Shown: positions 16,636 through 24,121 of the stretch, one piece after another | How the letters are laid out: every line of letters starts with the position of its first letter | Numbering within the stretch: position 1 is the first letter of the stretch | NCBI RefSeq assembly: GCF_024227435.1 | Contig: NZ_CP100445.1 | Coordinates: 1,609,369-1,673,368, forward strand | Length of the DNA: 64,000 bases | Reading direction: 5' to 3' | Source: Natrinema caseinilyticum | Lineage (GTDB): Archaea > Halobacteriota > Halobacteria > Halobacteriales > Natrialbaceae | Position numbers and translations under genes: made by a program | The notes under the pieces: model-generated | What the model saw: only the letters and a program-made list of their open reading frames with translations | What the model was told of the DNA's origin: nothing | The model's database searches: none

Positions 16636-18273
16636 TTACAGCGCCTCAGCGACGTGATCGGCGGCTTTCAACGCAAGCGCCGCGATCGTCAGCGTCGGGT
16701 TCATCGCCCCGCCAGTCGGAAAGACGCTGCTCGAGGCAATCCAGCAGTTCTCGAGGTCGTGGGTTCGGAGGGTGGGATCGACGACGCTTTCTGTCGGATC
16801 GGTTCCCATTCGGGTCGTCCCCATGTGGTGGAACGTGGGGATCGTGTTTTCGGGGCCGATCCGACCGGTGATCTCCGCGCCGAGTTCCGCGAGGATCTCC
16901 CGCTGGATTTCGTTTACCCGTTCGATCGTCCGGAGCGCGCGATCGTCCACGGACCAGTCGATGTGCGGGACGGGATTGCCCCGATCGTCGGTGCGGTCCG
17001 GATCGAGGCCGACGGAGCTGTCCTCACGGGGGAGTTGTTCGACCAGCGCGCCGATCCCGATATGGGTTCCGTAGTCGCGTCGAAGCCGCTCGAGCAGGTC
17101 GTCGCCCCAGTCGTCGCCGGAAAGCGCCATCCCGACGGGCGAGGGACCGGCGAAGTTGAAGAACTCGAGTTTGAACGGCGCGTACTGGTCGTCGGCGTCG
17201 TCGTAGAACTGGTGGGATTCGCTGGTGAGAAAGCCGACGTGATTCTGCCGGGTTGGCTCGTCTATGACGCCGTTCACGCCGGCAAAGAGGTGATCCATGA
17301 AGTACTTCCCGACGAGTCCGCTCGAGTTCGCGAGGCCGTCGGGATAGCGACTCGACTCGGAGAGCAAGAGCAGACGGGGCGTCTCGACGCCGCCACAGGC
17401 GATGACGAAGGCGTCGGCCTCCTGTCGACGCCGTTCGTCGTCGGGGGTCGCGTAGACGGCCGCCGTGACCGAGTCGGCGTCGTGCTCGAGGCGCTGGACC
17501 GGCGCGCGGTCGATCACCGTCGCGCCCGTTGCCTCGGCGCGCTCGACGTGGACGGTCGCGTCGTACTTCGCGCCGGAGGGACAGACCGGCCGACAGGTTC
17601 CGTACCCGACGCAGGCACCCCGTCCGTCGTAGGATTCGGAGTTGCGCGCGTTCGGAACGGAGTGCATCGCGATCTCGAGTTCGTCGCAGGCCTCGGCGAA
17701 CAGGCCGTCGCTGTAGGACGGTGGAAACGCGGGCATCGGATGCGGCTTCTCGCGTGGCGGCGCGAACGGGTTGTCCTGGGCGCCGGCGATCCCCAGTTCT
17801 CGCTCCGCGGCGGCGTAGTAGGGGCGCAGATCGTCGTAGTCGATCGGCCAATCGGTGCCCACTCCGCGCACGCTTCGGGAGTCGAAATCGTCCTCGTGGA
17901 GTCGCATCACCATGCCCTGCCAGTGGAGCGTCGACCCGCCCACGCCCTTGACGCGGGCCAGATCGAGCGGGTAGGACCACTCGCCCGTCGTCGAGAACGC
18001 GTCGCGCTCGCCTCCGCCGTCCCAGACGTCCTGTGGGCCGTAGAACGGGCGGATCGCCCGCTCCTGTCTGGCGAGCCTGTCCGCCGAATCGAACCGCGGC
18101 CCGGCTTCCAGGATCGCGACTTTGCGGCCGGCGTCGGCGAGTCGATCCGCGACGATGCCACCCGCGGGACCGGCACCGATCACGCAGACGTCGGCGTCGT
18201 CGACCGGCGAGCGATCCGCATCGTCGTCGGTGGCACCCCCCGCCGAATCCGCGGGTGGGCGGCCGCCGCTCAC
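16636..18273 (-). CDS. GMC-family FAD oxidoreductase (gluconate/sugar dehydrogenase large subunit type)
   Basis: Flavoprotein of 545 aa starting at GTG 18273, whose GTGA overlaps the stop of the small-subunit gene. The FAD-binding VIGAGPAGG is near residue 31-39 (GxGxxG 33-38). A ferredoxin-like Cys cluster CVGYGTCRPVCPSGAK lies in the middle, as in membrane-linked gluconate 2-dehydrogenases. The C-terminal substrate block has FHHMGTTRMG and GGAMNPTLTIAALALKAADH. The longer open frame upstream is the overlap with the small subunit and is basic. It should oxidise an alcohol or sugar acid and pass electrons to the membrane through its partner. The cytochrome c subunit of bacterial enzymes is missing. 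Confidence 0.9.
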   Translation of the reverse strand: MSGGRPPADSAGGATDDDADRSPVDDADVCVIGAGPAGGIVADRLADAGRKVAILEAGPRFDSADRLARQERAIRPFYGPQDVWDGGGERDAFSTTGEWSYPLDLARVKGVGGSTLHWQGMVMRLHEDDFDSRSVRGVGTDWPIDYDDLRPYYAAAERELGIAGAQDNPFAPPREKPHPMPAFPPSYSDGLFAEACDELEIAMHSVPNARNSESYDGRGACVGYGTCRPVCPSGAKYDATVHVERAEATGATVIDRAPVQRLEHDADSVTAAVYATPDDERRRQEADAFVIACGGVETPRLLLLSESSRYPDGLANSSGLVGKYFMDHLFAGVNGVIDEPTRQNHVGFLTSESHQFYDDADDQYAPFKLEFFNFAGPSPVGMALSGDDWGDDLLERLRRDYGTHIGIGALVEQLPREDSSVGLDPDRTDDRGNPVPHIDWSVDDRALRTIERVNEIQREILAELGAEITGRIGPENTIPTFHHMGTTRMGTDPTESVVDPTLRTHDLENCWIASSSVFPTGGAMNPTLTIAALALKAADHVAEAL

Positions 18274-18791
18274 GCGTCCGGCCCCCGCTGGTAGGTCTCG
18301 AGGCCGCCCGGGTAGCCCCGGGGGTTCTCGAGGCCGACCAGTTCGCCGCCCGTCGGCGAGGCGTAGAGCGCGAGCAGGAGTTCGTTGACGACGTAGTACC
18401 GAACTCGCTCGGACGGCGTCCCCTCGGGATTTTCGTCCGCGGTGTCCACGCCCACGTTCCGCAGCACCTGCTCGCGGTCGGCGACCGACAGCGCAGCGAA
18501 CCCGTCCCCGTACCACACCTCGGCGTTGTCGTCCAGGTGTCCGACCGCCGCCTCCATCCCCATCGCGTGCGTTCGATCCCCGAATCGGGCCTCGAGAAAC
18601 GTTTCGACGAACGTCGCCGTCCCCGAGACGTCGTCCGGGTAGACGACCGCGGCGGCCGCGATCTGTCCCTCGAGAATCCGCTCCACGTCGACCGCCGAAT
18701 CGGCGCCGGGCGGGGCAACACAGCCGGACAACGACCCGCCGACACCGAGTGTTGCCAGTGCGGCGATCGCGTCTCGTCTGGTCAGCTCCAT
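18270..18791 (-). CDS. Tat lipoprotein, gluconate 2-dehydrogenase subunit 3-like
   Basis: 173 aa. The start MELTRRDAIAALATLGVGG is a twin-arginine signal (RR 5-6), and the lipobox LSGC ends at about residue 24. The mature part fits the gluconate 2-dehydrogenase subunit 3 family, the small partner that carries the flavoprotein (which has no signal of its own) through the Tat system. Its stop overlaps the start of the GMC gene (GTGA), so the two are translationally coupled. Metal box 5 is 8 bp upstream of the ATG, between it and the TATA-like GGGTATAAG, which suggests repression by a metal-loaded regulator. Confidence 0.85.
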   Translation of the reverse strand: MELTRRDAIAALATLGVGGSLSGCVAPPGADSAVDVERILEGQIAAAAVVYPDDVSGTATFVETFLEARFGDRTHAMGMEAAVGHLDDNAEVWYGDGFAALSVADREQVLRNVGVDTADENPEGTPSERVRYYVVNELLLALYASPTGGELVGLENPRGYPGGLETYQRGPDA

Positions 18792-18798
18792 GAGATCG

Positions 18799-18816
18799 GA
18801 TTAGGTAGACCTAAAA
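18799..18816. promoter_or_regulatory. DtxR/IdeR-type operator, box 5
   Basis: GATTAGGTAGACCTAAAA, read on the plus strand. On the minus strand it lies between a TATA-like GGGTATAAG and the ATG of the Tat small dehydrogenase subunit. It matches the shared consensus TTAGG-N5-CCTAA. With boxes 1-4 it defines a set of five palindromes in 15 kb, four of which have both half-sites intact. Confidence 0.72.
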
Positions 18817-18929
18817 CTTATACCCGTTGAAACGGGACTCGCCGGCGCTGATTGCACCGGTCGTGAGACCACGAATGCGACGGAGTTCGGGACGGCCCAG
18901 CCATCGAATACGCGGTGTTGGTATCGGAA

Positions 18930-18944
18930 ATAATGTGATTTATT
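18930..18944. promoter_or_regulatory. AT-rich promoter element before the FIST sensor gene
   Basis: ATAATGTGATTTATT, with an AATAA...TTATT dyad when the flanking base is counted, lies 31 bp before the FIST ATG and probably contains the TATA element. The same 15 bases recur exactly at 54827-54841, near the chemotaxis transducer. Chance is possible for an AT-rich word but is unlikely in such GC-rich DNA. Confidence 0.45.
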
Positions 18945-18975
18945 ACCGCGGGCCTTCATTTCTCCTCGAGACGCC

Positions 18976-20169
18976 ATGCAAACGGTCGTCGCTACGGGTC
19001 ACGCGACCGGGAGTGACAGCGTTCGAGCCGGCCGGAGCGCTGCCTCCAGCGCGCTCGCCGACCTACCGTCCGATCGAGTCGACTTCTGTCACCTGTTCTG
19101 TTCGCCGGAGTACGAGTACGAGGGAGTCATCGATGGTGTCCGCGCTACGATCGGCCCCGAAGCTGAGTTGCTCGGCTGTTCTGCGGCCGGGGAGTTCACG
19201 GGGACGGACGTCGCCACCGAGAGCGTCGTCGCTGCGCTCGTTACCAGCGACTCGCTTCGCTTCTTTACGGGTCTCGGAACGGGACTCCGGACGAGCGTTC
19301 CGAACACCGTTCGCGAAGCGGTCGCCGATCTTCCGACGACCGTCAGCGGCTATCCGTATCTCTCCGCGATTAGCCTCCACGACGGGCTCAGCGGGGTCGG
19401 CGAACAGCTCGCACTGGTCGCCCAGCAGAAACTCGGCCCCAGGGTGAGCGTCGTCGGCGGCGCGGCCTCCGACCGGTACGAGCAGGATTCGACACACGTC
19501 TTCAGAAACGACACGGTCGCCGAGGACGCCATCGGAATCGCCCTCGTCGCCTCGACGGAGCGGCTCCCGATCGCGGTCGGCCACGGCCACGAGCCGATTT
19601 CTGAGCCGGTCACGGTGACGGCGGCCGACGGGTGCGTCGTCTCCGAACTCGACGGTCGGCCGGCCTACGAGGTCTGGGAGTCGGCAGTCAGAGAGCGCGT
19701 CAGGGCGGAATTCGGCGTCGAGATCGACAGCGTCCCACCGACCGGAACGGAAATGCTCAGAATTATGGGAGCCTTCGAGTTCGGCGTCGATCAGGGCGGA
19801 TCGTACAAGATCAGATGGCCGAGAGTCGAGGCCGACGACGGGACGCTTCGCTTCGCCGTCGAAATCCCGGAGGGGACGGTGCTTCGAGTGATGTACGGGA
19901 GTCCCGACTCGCAGATCGAGTCGGCACGCGACACCATCCGCGAAGCGATGGGCGAGACCGACGCCGCGATCGCCGGGGCGTTCGTCTACGATTGCGCGTG
20001 TCGAGAGATCATCCTCGAGGATCGGTTCCCGGAAGCGGTCACCGCGATGCGCGAGGAACTCGGAGCGCCCCTCTGTGGGTACGAGACCTACGGAGAGATG
20101 TGTCTGCAGATGGGACAACTCAGCGGCTTTCACAACACCTCGAGCGTCGTCATGCTCCTCCCGAAATGA
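18976..20169 (+). CDS. FIST-domain signal-sensing protein
   Basis: 397 aa with FIST_N (about 30-220) and FIST_C (about 230-380) domains, predicted to bind small ligands such as amino acids. Typical blocks are LLGCSAAGEFTGTDV, LFCSPEYEYE and SVVGGAASDRY in the N-part and GYETYGEMCLQMGQLSGFHNTSSVVML at the C-terminus, the family ending. No signal peptide or membrane helix is seen, so it acts in the cytoplasm. Its stop overlaps the ATG of the histidine kinase (ATGA), so the two are almost certainly one sensory unit. In other prokaryotes FIST proteins are often encoded beside kinases or methyl-accepting proteins. Confidence 0.92.
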   Translation: MQTVVATGHATGSDSVRAGRSAASSALADLPSDRVDFCHLFCSPEYEYEGVIDGVRATIGPEAELLGCSAAGEFTGTDVATESVVAALVTSDSLRFFTGLGTGLRTSVPNTVREAVADLPTTVSGYPYLSAISLHDGLSGVGEQLALVAQQKLGPRVSVVGGAASDRYEQDSTHVFRNDTVAEDAIGIALVASTERLPIAVGHGHEPISEPVTVTAADGCVVSELDGRPAYEVWESAVRERVRAEFGVEIDSVPPTGTEMLRIMGAFEFGVDQGGSYKIRWPRVEADDGTLRFAVEIPEGTVLRVMYGSPDSQIESARDTIREAMGETDAAIAGAFVYDCACREIILEDRFPEAVTAMREELGAPLCGYETYGEMCLQMGQLSGFHNTSSVVMLLPK

Positions 20170-21401
20170 AAACGGATCACGAGCAACTCGTCTCGAAGTT
20201 CAGCCAGACGGTCGGCGTCGAGAAGGCCGAAGCCGTCGTCGCGGCGAGCGCTGAGACCATCGGTCTCGAGCGGAAAGAGTACTACACGCCACACGAACTC
20301 GAGGACCTCTGTTCCGTGATTGCGGACCGCTACGAGGGTTACATCGCCATCGTCGCCCAGGAGATCCGCGTCCATCAGCAGGCCCAGCAGCGATTCGAGG
20401 CGTTGCTCGAGCGGATCTCCGATCCGGTCGTCGTCGTCGAGTTCGAAGGCGACGAGCCGATCGTCACGTGGCTCAATCCGGCGTTTCAGGAGACGTTCGG
20501 CTACGGATCGAGAGCTATCGGAACGGCGCTGTCCGAACTCATCGTTCCCGGTGACGGCCCCACGAGCGGGATCGATCACTGGCTGCGGTCGTCCGAAAAC
20601 GGTCAGGAACTCCGGCGAAAAACGGCGGACGGTGACGTTCGAACGTTCATCTTCCGACCCGTGACCGTCACCAGGGAGGGCGGCCGCGTCGAGGGGTACG
20701 GCATCTACGTCGATATCACGGACCGCAAACGCCGAGAACGCATGCTCGAGAATCAGACCGAGCAACTCGAGCAGTTCGCGAGCGTCGTCAGTCACGACCT
20801 CCGAAACCCGCTGAACGTCGCCCAGGGACATCTCATTCTCGCGCGAGAACACGCCGAATCGTCGCGCGTTCGCGACTCCTTGGACAGCATCGAAGAGTCA
20901 CACGACCGCATGAGTTCGCTCATAGACACCCTCCTGACGCTCGCCCGCGACGGCCAGCGCGTCGAGGACCCGCGTCCGGTTTGGCTCTCGCAGGCCGTGA
21001 CCGCCGCCTGGTCCCACGTCGACACCCGCGACGCGACGCTCCGGACCGAGGCGCTCGAGGAAGTCGCGGTCGCGGCCGACGAAAGTCGTCTCATCCAACT
21101 GCTCGAGAATCTCGTTCGAAATTCCGTCGAACACGGGTCATCGTCACCCACAGTCCGGATCGGGCTCCTGCGGGAGAATACCGACCCGGTCGGCTTCTAC
21201 GTCGAAGACGATGGTCCCGGTATTCCGGACGAGGCTCGAGAGCGAATCTTCACGCACGGCTTTTCGACCCAGGAGGACGGGACCGGGTTCGGGCTGACCA
21301 TCGTCCAGACTATCGCGGACGCACACGACTGGACCGTCACGCTCGCGGACACCGACGGCGGTGCCAGGTTCGAGGTGACCGCCGTCGAATTTCGATCCTG
21401 A
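20166..21401 (+). CDS. PAS-domain sensor histidine kinase
   Basis: Soluble kinase of 411 aa starting at ATG 20166 inside the stop of the FIST gene. Residues 1-70 are helical, a PAS domain spans about 75-190, and HisKA has the phospho-acceptor in SHDLRNPLN (His near 209). The HATPase domain has the N box NLVRNSVEHGS (about 315), G1 DDGPGIPD and G2 GTGFGLTI (about 373). The open frame reaches farther upstream only because it crosses the FIST gene. No response regulator lies next to it, so the target is elsewhere. The input is likely the FIST protein or the ligand it binds. Confidence 0.93.
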   Translation: MKTDHEQLVSKFSQTVGVEKAEAVVAASAETIGLERKEYYTPHELEDLCSVIADRYEGYIAIVAQEIRVHQQAQQRFEALLERISDPVVVVEFEGDEPIVTWLNPAFQETFGYGSRAIGTALSELIVPGDGPTSGIDHWLRSSENGQELRRKTADGDVRTFIFRPVTVTREGGRVEGYGIYVDITDRKRRERMLENQTEQLEQFASVVSHDLRNPLNVAQGHLILAREHAESSRVRDSLDSIEESHDRMSSLIDTLLTLARDGQRVEDPRPVWLSQAVTAAWSHVDTRDATLRTEALEEVAVAADESRLIQLLENLVRNSVEHGSSSPTVRIGLLRENTDPVGFYVEDDGPGIPDEARERIFTHGFSTQEDGTGFGLTIVQTIADAHDWTVTLADTDGGARFEVTAVEFRS

Positions 21402-21453
21402 ATCGGCTCGCGGACCGACCACTCCCGCTATCTGACCGCGAACTGACCGCCCC

Positions 21454-22206
21454 TCACACCGGTTCGAGAAGCGAGGGGACGTCGTTCGATGGATCGTTTA
21501 CGGCCGTCGAAACCGGATCGGCACGCATCCCTTCGGCCGGGTACGGCTCGAGCAGTTCACCTGGATCGTCGGCCGATAACCACCGCTCCTCGGCGTCGGG
21601 ATCGAGGATCACCGCCATCCGGTGGTGGAAGTCCGAGACGATTTCGTTCGGCTCCGTCGTGAGTATCGTAAACGTCTCGAGCGGTCCCGTCTCGGATTCG
21701 GGTTCCGCGCCGCCGCCAAAGGCGTCGAGTCCCGTCTGGGTCGTGTCCGGTTCCCAGCGCTCCCAGAGGCCCGCCATCGCGAAGACGCGGTCGTCCTCGA
21801 AGGTGACGCGATAGGGTTGGGTTCCGTTCTCGGTGTCGACCCATTCGTAGAAGCCGTCGGCGGGCACCAGGCACCTGCGCCGGGCGTAGGTCTCGCGGAA
21901 ACTCGGTTTCTCGTCGACTGATTCCGCTCGAGCGTTGATCAATCCGCCGGCGTCGTCGTCGGCCCACGACGGCACCAGCCCCCACTCGAGGCGTCGGATC
22001 GTCTCCGGGTCCTCGCCGGTGATCACCGGCAACTCCTGGCCGGGAGCCGCGTTGTATCGCGGGACGAACGCCGACGCGGACCCGGAATCGGAGGCCCGAG
22101 CCGATCGAGAATCCGAATCCGATTCGGGGCCACCATCCCGAAACCGGGCGTCGAATCGCGCCTCGAGATCGTCCTGCTCGACGACGAGCGTGTATCGGCC
22201 GCACAT
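21454..22206 (-). CDS. SOS response-associated peptidase (SRAP, YedK/HMCES-like)
   Basis: 250 aa. The start is set by MCGRY: Cys2, exposed after Met removal, forms the thiazolidine crosslink to abasic sites in single-stranded DNA. A 15-residue upstream extension in the open frame is therefore rejected. Other active residues are visible in RYNAAPG (Asn), PADGFYEW (Glu) and HHRMAVIL (His). Two Ser/Asp/Ala-rich or Gly/Glu-rich linkers (about residues 27-45 and 160-175) are longer than in the bacterial protein, a usual haloarchaeal feature. It protects abasic sites during replication. It is convergent with the histidine kinase gene. Confidence 0.95.
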   Translation of the reverse strand: MCGRYTLVVEQDDLEARFDARFRDGGPESDSDSRSARASDSGSASAFVPRYNAAPGQELPVITGEDPETIRRLEWGLVPSWADDDAGGLINARAESVDEKPSFRETYARRRCLVPADGFYEWVDTENGTQPYRVTFEDDRVFAMAGLWERWEPDTTQTGLDAFGGGAEPESETGPLETFTILTTEPNEIVSDFHHRMAVILDPDAEERWLSADDPGELLEPYPAEGMRADPVSTAVNDPSNDVPSLLEPV

Positions 22207-22396
22207 GTCTCCCTCGACGGTCCGGAGTGTCTTAGCCTGTCCGCCCGTCACCGACCGAGTCGAGGCGGGACGGAATCCCGGACCGACGAACCGCCGATCG
22301 CTCGATAGTCAGTATGGGGTTCTTACTCCGGTCGTCCCGTCGAGTACGGCCCCCGTTACCATATCCGATCCCGACGCAGCCATCGTCGGGGTCATC

Positions 22397-22510
22397 ATGG
22401 AAGACCGATACGAAATGGTGGTGTGTCAGAGCGGCAATCTCCGACTCAGGGATCCGGATGACCCCGATCGCTGGATCGCGACCGACTCTCCTGTGGAGAT
22501 CGAACAGTAA
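22397..22510 (+). CDS. Very small conserved-looking acidic protein (37 aa)
   Basis: Starts at ATG 22397 (MEDRYEMVVCQSGNLRLRD) and ends with a short acidic tail containing DRWIATDSPVEIEQ. Codon use is that of a real haloarchaeal gene, and the composition (Asp-rich, one Trp, no Arg/Ser-rich shadow look) differs from the surrounding frames. It resembles other tiny haloarchaeal proteins with a D-x-D-x-x-x-W-I ending, but I cannot name the family. No clear Shine-Dalgarno is seen. It is an isolated gene between the SRAP gene and tRNA-Ser. Confidence 0.5.
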   Translation: MEDRYEMVVCQSGNLRLRDPDDPDRWIATDSPVEIEQ

Positions 22511-22791
22511 TCCGGCGCCTCCTTCGCGTACCCCTACCTTCCGTCCGTGTCCGGCCGACTGTTGAACCGACGTTGAACGCCGTGTCCGGCCGACTATGGG
22601 TCCAGTGGGTGACGCGCCGCACGAAGGGCGCCACGAAAGCGCAAGGAGAGAGATTCGAACGGAGGCGAGACGGTCGGCCTCGCTCCGTTCGGTCGAAGGC
22701 GACTCGGTTGCTCGAACCCCGTACGCGGCGTAGTCGTGCGTTCGCGTTACTCGCGCCGCCACGCGACGCTCGGAGGATACAACTGCGAAAA

Positions 22792-22873
22792 CGCCAGGAC
22801 AGGGATTTGAACCCTGAATCCCGAAAGGGAACACGCTTTCCAGGCGTGCGCCTTACCGTTCGGCCATCCTGGC
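22792..22873 (-). tRNA. tRNA-Ser (GGA)
   Basis: 82-nt class II tRNA on the minus strand. The acceptor stem GCCAGGA pairs with TCCTGGC and the discriminator is G. The anticodon arm CACGC-CTGGAAA-GCGTG has anticodon GGA (Ser, UCY codons). There is a long variable arm with the hairpin TCCCTTTCGGGA, and the T arm is CAGGG-TTCAAAT-CCCTG. No intron and no encoded CCA are seen. A TATA-like AGTTAAAC lies about 30 bp upstream. Confidence 0.97.
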
Positions 22874-22920
22874 CCAGGTGATTCTTACTCCGTCCGTCGT
22901 TTAACTGTTACGAGACGAAG

Positions 22921-23166
22921 TCACGTCCCGCGACGCCGTCTCGCCCACGCGGCGAGTCGCGACTCGAGCAGGTACGACCCGAGCGTGGTTGCGAGCCCGA
23001 CGAGCGTCGCGAGTGCGAGCCCCTGGGCCATCGTGACGATCGGCTCCCGGACGAGCGCGGCGCCCTGAACGAGGACGAGGACCGAGAGGAAGCCTATCGC
23101 GCCCCACAGGGCGGCGGATTTCGCGTACGGATCGATCCCCCTCTTCCCAGCCGGATGGCCGCTCAC
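22921..23166 (-). CDS. Small membrane protein, two TM helices
   Basis: 81 aa with two hydrophobic stretches (about 17-36 AALWGAIGFLSVLVLVQGAA and about 44-66) and a basic C-terminus (RRRRGT), so the tail probably stays in the cytoplasm. No family recognised. It begins 16 bp after the stop of the RidA gene on the same strand and is likely co-transcribed, but no functional link can be read. Confidence 0.7.
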   Translation of the reverse strand: MSGHPAGKRGIDPYAKSAALWGAIGFLSVLVLVQGAALVREPIVTMAQGLALATLVGLATTLGSYLLESRLAAWARRRRGT

Positions 23167-23182
23167 GCGTCGCTCACCGCCG

Positions 23183-23563
23183 TCACTCGAGGCTCGCGAC
23201 GGCTTCGATCTCGATCCCGACGCCCTTCGGGAGGGCGGCGACCTCGACGGCGCTGCGAGCCGGCGGTTCGTCGTCGAAGTACGCGGCGTAGGTCTCGTTC
23301 ATCGCGTCGAAATCGTCGATGTCATCGAGGAAGACGGTCACCGTGAGGATATCCGCGGACGTCGCGTCCGCCTCGTCGAGGACGGCGTCGAGGTTGTAGA
23401 GGGCCTGCTCCGTCTGTGCCTCGATGGATTCGTCGGCGAGTACCTCGCCGTCGGCCGTCATCGGTATCTGTCCGGCCGTAAACAGCAGCGAGTCGTTTCC
23501 TACCGCCTGGCTGTAGGCACCGACCGCAGCCGGTGCGTCGTCGGTCTCGATGATTCGTTTCAT
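23183..23563 (-). CDS. ridA: RidA family 2-iminobutanoate/2-iminopropanoate deaminase
   Basis: 126 aa from ATG 23563 (MKRIIETDDAPAAVGAYSQAV). The start YSQAV and GQIPMTADGEV, and the conserved Arg in PPARSAVEVAALPKG followed by the IEIEAVA ending, are family hallmarks; that Arg binds the substrate carboxylate. RidA hydrolyses the reactive enamine/imine released by PLP enzymes such as threonine dehydratase. The ilvA gene 560 bp upstream on the same strand makes exactly this product, so the pairing makes metabolic sense. An ORF start nine residues upstream is basic and is rejected. Confidence 0.95.
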   Translation of the reverse strand: MKRIIETDDAPAAVGAYSQAVGNDSLLFTAGQIPMTADGEVLADESIEAQTEQALYNLDAVLDEADATSADILTVTVFLDDIDDFDAMNETYAAYFDDEPPARSAVEVAALPKGVGIEIEAVASLE

Positions 23564-24121
23564 ACCCGGACGGTATCGCCGGCCGCGCATAAAGCCTCGA
23601 GATCCGCGGACGTCGGCGGGGAAAATCGGGCGGTGGCTCGAGCGCCGGAACGCGGGTGGCCGCAGTTTCGTCGGCCTCGACCGCGGTCAGACCGGTCGCC
23701 GAACCGAGCGTCGGGAACGGGAGTGGCCGCGACGAGCGCGACCGCTGTCCCCGTCAGGTCACCCGCTCCAAGAACTGCGGCGCGGTCGCGTCCGCGGCAG
23801 GTCACGAGAGCGTAACCACTGCCTAACGCGACGGTGGAGCCCCTCCGACCGCGTCGATCCCCGAGCGATACGACCGATCACCGCCGCTCGCCAGGATCGA
23901 TGCACGCGGGACGTCTATCCGACTTGCGAGGACTGGGTTCACCATGGACCCTTTCGGGCCCGTGCCCGGTCGAACCTATTTACTCGACGTCCGATGGGAA
24001 CGCGTCGGTTCTCGAGCGACAGGAGCCGCTTCCGGCGCTACCGACGTCGCGTTTCGAGCGGGACGGAATCCGGCGACCGGACGGGCGAGATTCGGAAAGC
24101 CGATAGCGGAGCTGAACCCAC
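23564..24121. other. Intergenic gap of 558 bp, nothing supported
   Basis: The stretch lies between ridA and ilvA, both on the minus strand. All open frames in it are Arg/Ser-rich and look like shadows; composition is GC-rich and non-coding in character. It may hold the ridA promoter. No repeat, hairpin or RNA gene was recognised. Confidence 0.5.
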
